A stretch of DNA of 64,000 bases. Origin: Heterocephalus glaber (lineage: Eukaryota > Chordata > Mammalia > Rodentia > Bathyergidae). The stretch lies in the NCBI RefSeq assembly GCF_000247695.1, contig NW_004624752.1, positions 231,072 to 295,071 of the forward strand, read 5' to 3'. Positions within the stretch are counted from its first letter, which is position 1, and each line of letters opens with the position of its first letter. Made by a program: the position numbers and the translations under genes. Below, one piece after another: positions 61,767 through 64,000 of the stretch. The notes under the pieces were generated by a model. That model saw only the letters and a program-made list of their open reading frames with translations, did no database searches and was not told the DNA's origin.

Positions 61767-62732
61767 GTGGGCTCTTGTTAACTCCTCAAAGGTTTCCAGG
61801 AAGGATCCTTCCCTTCCCTGGATCCCTAGAGAAGAATTAAACCCCACCTTATTATTTACTAGGACCCGGTGCAGGCCGCATACTGTTCAAGAGCCAATTT
61901 TTTTCATTGACCTCAAAAATGACAGCCATAGCCTTTATCTAAAAGCACCAGTTTGTCTGACATTCGGGAGGCTGGAGAGTAATTTACTAGGTGGGAGTAG
62001 TGGAAGGCGGAGACTTTGAGAGACAGGAAGAATGTGGCTCAGAAGGGAGGGACAAAGACTACAGGCAAGACCCCAGAACTCAGAAGCAAACAGGGCAAAG
62101 CATTCAGGGTACAGGAAAAGATTATGTAACAAAGACACTTCATCTTTTTGTTGTACAAACATAAAACATAAACCTAGCAGATGCACGGGAGTTGTCCTGA
62201 GCCTAGTGGAGACCACACTGCTGTCCCAGGACAAAGTTACCCTTTTACAGGAGTCCCTAAAACAGTGGATGCCCTAATGGCTCTTAACTGTGTGACTTGT
62301 GCCTGCGAGAGTGCAAGCAGACAATTAAAACGAGACAAGATATAGGCTCCTGGCCCAACACACCAAGAGAGAGTCATGATGAAGGCGATTTGTTGCCTCT
62401 AACACCCGTGGTTAATGGAGCAGTGTGTCCAAGGATCATCAGATTCGGGGAGCCAAGAGCGCCAAGGGCAGAGACCGCTCCTTCGCCAGCAGAAGGATCA
62501 AATTGGAAAGGAAGACAGAGGTGAGACTGGGGATCGGCTCAGCCCACATCAGTGAAACCTCTAACCCAAGACCGCAAGATTGGTGGCCACGCTAATCGCT
62601 TTTAATTGGTCAACAGAGTCCCAATACTGTTCTGAATGGAAAGTCACAAAGTGAAAGCAGAGTGTAAGAAGGCATCGACCTTACTTACCTCCTCTTGGAA
62701 TCTCAGATGAGGACCCAAATATGATACTGGAA

Positions 62733-63294
62733 TGCTGGGGTCGTATCCCATGGTGACAGAGAATGGAACCGCAGGGGAGGTAGGGTGAAAGAAATTTATT
62801 TTAAAAACACAGGGGCCGGGAATTTAGCTCAGTGGTTCCAGTGCCTGCCTTGCAAGCACAAGGTCCCGAGTTCAATCCCCGGTACCAAACAAAACAAAAC
62901 AAAACAAAACAACCCATAAAGGCAAGGAAGCAAAGCTCCCACTAGCTGGGAGAGGGCTCTTTGTCTATGGGTTTTAAAGGCGTTCAGAAAGGAGTACAGG
63001 TGGTGTATAAACAATATAATCTCTGCCCCATAGGAGACTATATTTTTTATGGTACAATCTATGCAGTGTTCACAGTGCTCAAGTAGGGCCCATGTGCCTT
63101 TGAACCAATGGCCTGCCTGATTACACTCGGGGGGGAGGTCCCAGCCAGCCATGGGGCACCCTGCAGCTGTTTTCATGAGATTCCCGGTGGGTTGTGACTC
63201 AGCAGATTCCACTGGGGTTCCCTACTCCATTTTGGGGCCGCTGGCCTTACTGCCTAATAGAATCCTAACTTCTGTCTCACTAATTTCTGTTACA
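62733..63294 (-). mobile_element. 5' LTR of the LTR retrotransposon
   Basis: The minus strand starts TGTAACAGAAATTAGTGAGA and ends CGACCCCAGCA (TG...CA ends). It shares extended blocks with the copy at 57,895-58,491 ('taaaggcaaggaag', 'gagactatattttttatgg', 'cccatgtgcctttgaacc'). The two LTRs differ by many substitutions and indels, so the insertion is old. An ID SINE is nested at 62,814-62,911. Confidence 0.88.
62814..62911 (+). repeat. ID-like SINE in 5' LTR
   Basis: GGGGCCGGGAATTTAGCTCA to CGAGTTCAATCCCCGGTACC with an (AAAAC)n tail. Confidence 0.94.
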
Positions 63295-63398
63295 GTACCA
63301 TCAAAAAAAAAGAAAAAAGAAAGAAAGAAAAAAAGAGAGAAAAGAAAGACAGAATTATTCTGACGTATTCGGACACTTGTTAAAATGGCAAGGAAAAC

Positions 63399-63404
63399 TT
63401 TATT
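63399..63404 (-). terminator. Poly(A) signal of a minus-strand gene, possibly ADM2
   Basis: TTTATT (AATAAA on the minus strand) in single-copy sequence, 'gaataaagttttccttgcc' on the minus strand. By human gene order the next gene beyond MIOX in this direction is ADM2, so 63,405-64,000 may be its 3' UTR. I see no ADM2 coding sequence in the window. Confidence 0.4.
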
Positions 63405-63753
63405 CAAGAGTATTGCAAAAAAAAAAAAAGGGTTGCAATAGGCCCAGGGAGATGACTGGATACAACCGGCATTAGCACAGCTGGGGATTCACAACCAATG
63501 AGCAGAGTAAGAGTCAGTGAGCAATTGCTGTGGTACCAAGGCTAGGAGGGTTCTGGAGTCCCTTGCTGGATTCCTATGGAGGGAGGTGGCCAGGTAGAGA
63601 GGGTGGGAAGATTCTTGCTCATCCTGGGCGAGGGCTAGGCAGGCCCAGCAAGGACAGGGGCCCATCTGAAGTTTGGGGAGGAGACTGCCGGGCTCCTGGC
63701 GAGGTCCTCCATGTGCCCCTCACCAGGACTCAGGCAACAGAGCTGCATGGTAG

Positions 63754-63830
63754 GGCCGGGGATTTAGCTCAGTGGTTTGGCCGCCTGTTGTGCAAGCACG
63801 AGGACCTGAGTTCGATCCCCGGTACCAAAA
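63754..63830 (+). repeat. ID-like SINE
   Basis: CAGAGCTGC on both sides; GGGCCGGGGATTTAGCTCAG to GAGTTCGATCCCCGGTACC, among the cleanest copies in the window. Confidence 0.95.
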
Positions 63831-64000
63831 CAAACAGAGCTGCCTGGTCAGCTGGTCCTGAGAACACAGCAGGGACCAAGCGGACAGCTGTGCCTGCCTG
63901 GCAAGCGACCATTCCACAGGAAGAGGGCAGAGTGGAGAGCCTGACAGGGTAGATCACGAGGGTCAGAGCTCCGGGCAAGAAGCCTGTAGTTGACCTTGTA

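Larger units (their letters stand above)
58492..62732 (-). mobile_element. Internal region of the LTR retrotransposon
   Basis: Read on the minus strand, the sequence just after the 5' LTR contains TTGGGTCCTCATCTGAGATT, which resembles a decayed tRNA-Pro-type primer-binding site, then a splice-donor-like GAGGAGGTAAGT. I find no recognisable gag, protease, polymerase or envelope coding sequence, so the element was either non-autonomous or has decayed past recognition. Later insertions (TBCA retrocopy, three SINEs) fill part of it. Confidence 0.6.

Overview
This is a vertebrate nuclear window, almost certainly from a rodent. Genes are split into many small GT-AG exons. About fifty copies of one tRNA-derived, ID-like SINE and about eighteen B1-like (7SL-derived) SINEs are scattered through introns and spacers. 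The SINE consensus (A box near GATTTAGCTCAGTGG, B box near GAGTTCGATCC, ending GGTACC plus oligo-A) is not the murid or typical squirrel form. A beaver-like lineage is my best guess, at low confidence.

The genes are the mirror image of human 22q13.33, in the order SYCE3(+), KLHDC7B(-), CIMAP1B/ODF3B(+), TYMP(+), SCO2(+), NCAPH2(-), LMF2(+), MIOX(-). I rebuilt the coding exons by hand from reading frame, splice sites and family knowledge. ODF3B gives 253 aa, TYMP 484, SCO2 266, NCAPH2 610, LMF2 705 and KLHDC7B 1034 in one exon. SYCE3 is represented by its last coding exon only. MIOX has all ten coding exons, but exon 2 carries an in-frame TGA.

Layout: 1-3.7 kb repeats and unresolved sequence upstream of the last SYCE3 exon; 3.7-8.2 kb SYCE3 and KLHDC7B tail to tail; 8.2-19.9 kb gene-poor, repeat-rich spacer with a consensus CTCF core site and two short 3'-end retrocopies; 19.9-26.7 kb ODF3B, TYMP and SCO2 head to tail in GC-rich DNA; 26.9-37.7 kb NCAPH2, convergent with SCO2; 37.7-38.1 kb a GC-rich divergent promoter shared with LMF2; 38.1-42.2 kb LMF2; 42.9-54.9 kb an L1 block with nested SINEs, a ferritin heavy-chain retropseudogene and a perfect 160-bp tandem duplication; 54.9-57.2 kb MIOX; 57.9-63.3 kb an old LTR retrotransposon on the minus strand that split a SINE and later received a TBCA retropseudogene and more SINEs; 63.3-64.0 kb probably the 3' UTR of the next minus-strand gene.

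Functions are mixed: mitochondrial copper delivery (SCO2), thymidine catabolism (TYMP), chromosome condensation (NCAPH2), meiotic synapsis (SYCE3), ER lipase maturation (LMF2), sperm or cilium structure (ODF3B) and inositol oxidation (MIOX). They are a conserved neighbourhood rather than a pathway. I see no CRISPR array, operon or new system. The best lead is the apparent lesion in MIOX, followed by the 160-bp duplication, two GC-AG introns and several serial insertion histories.
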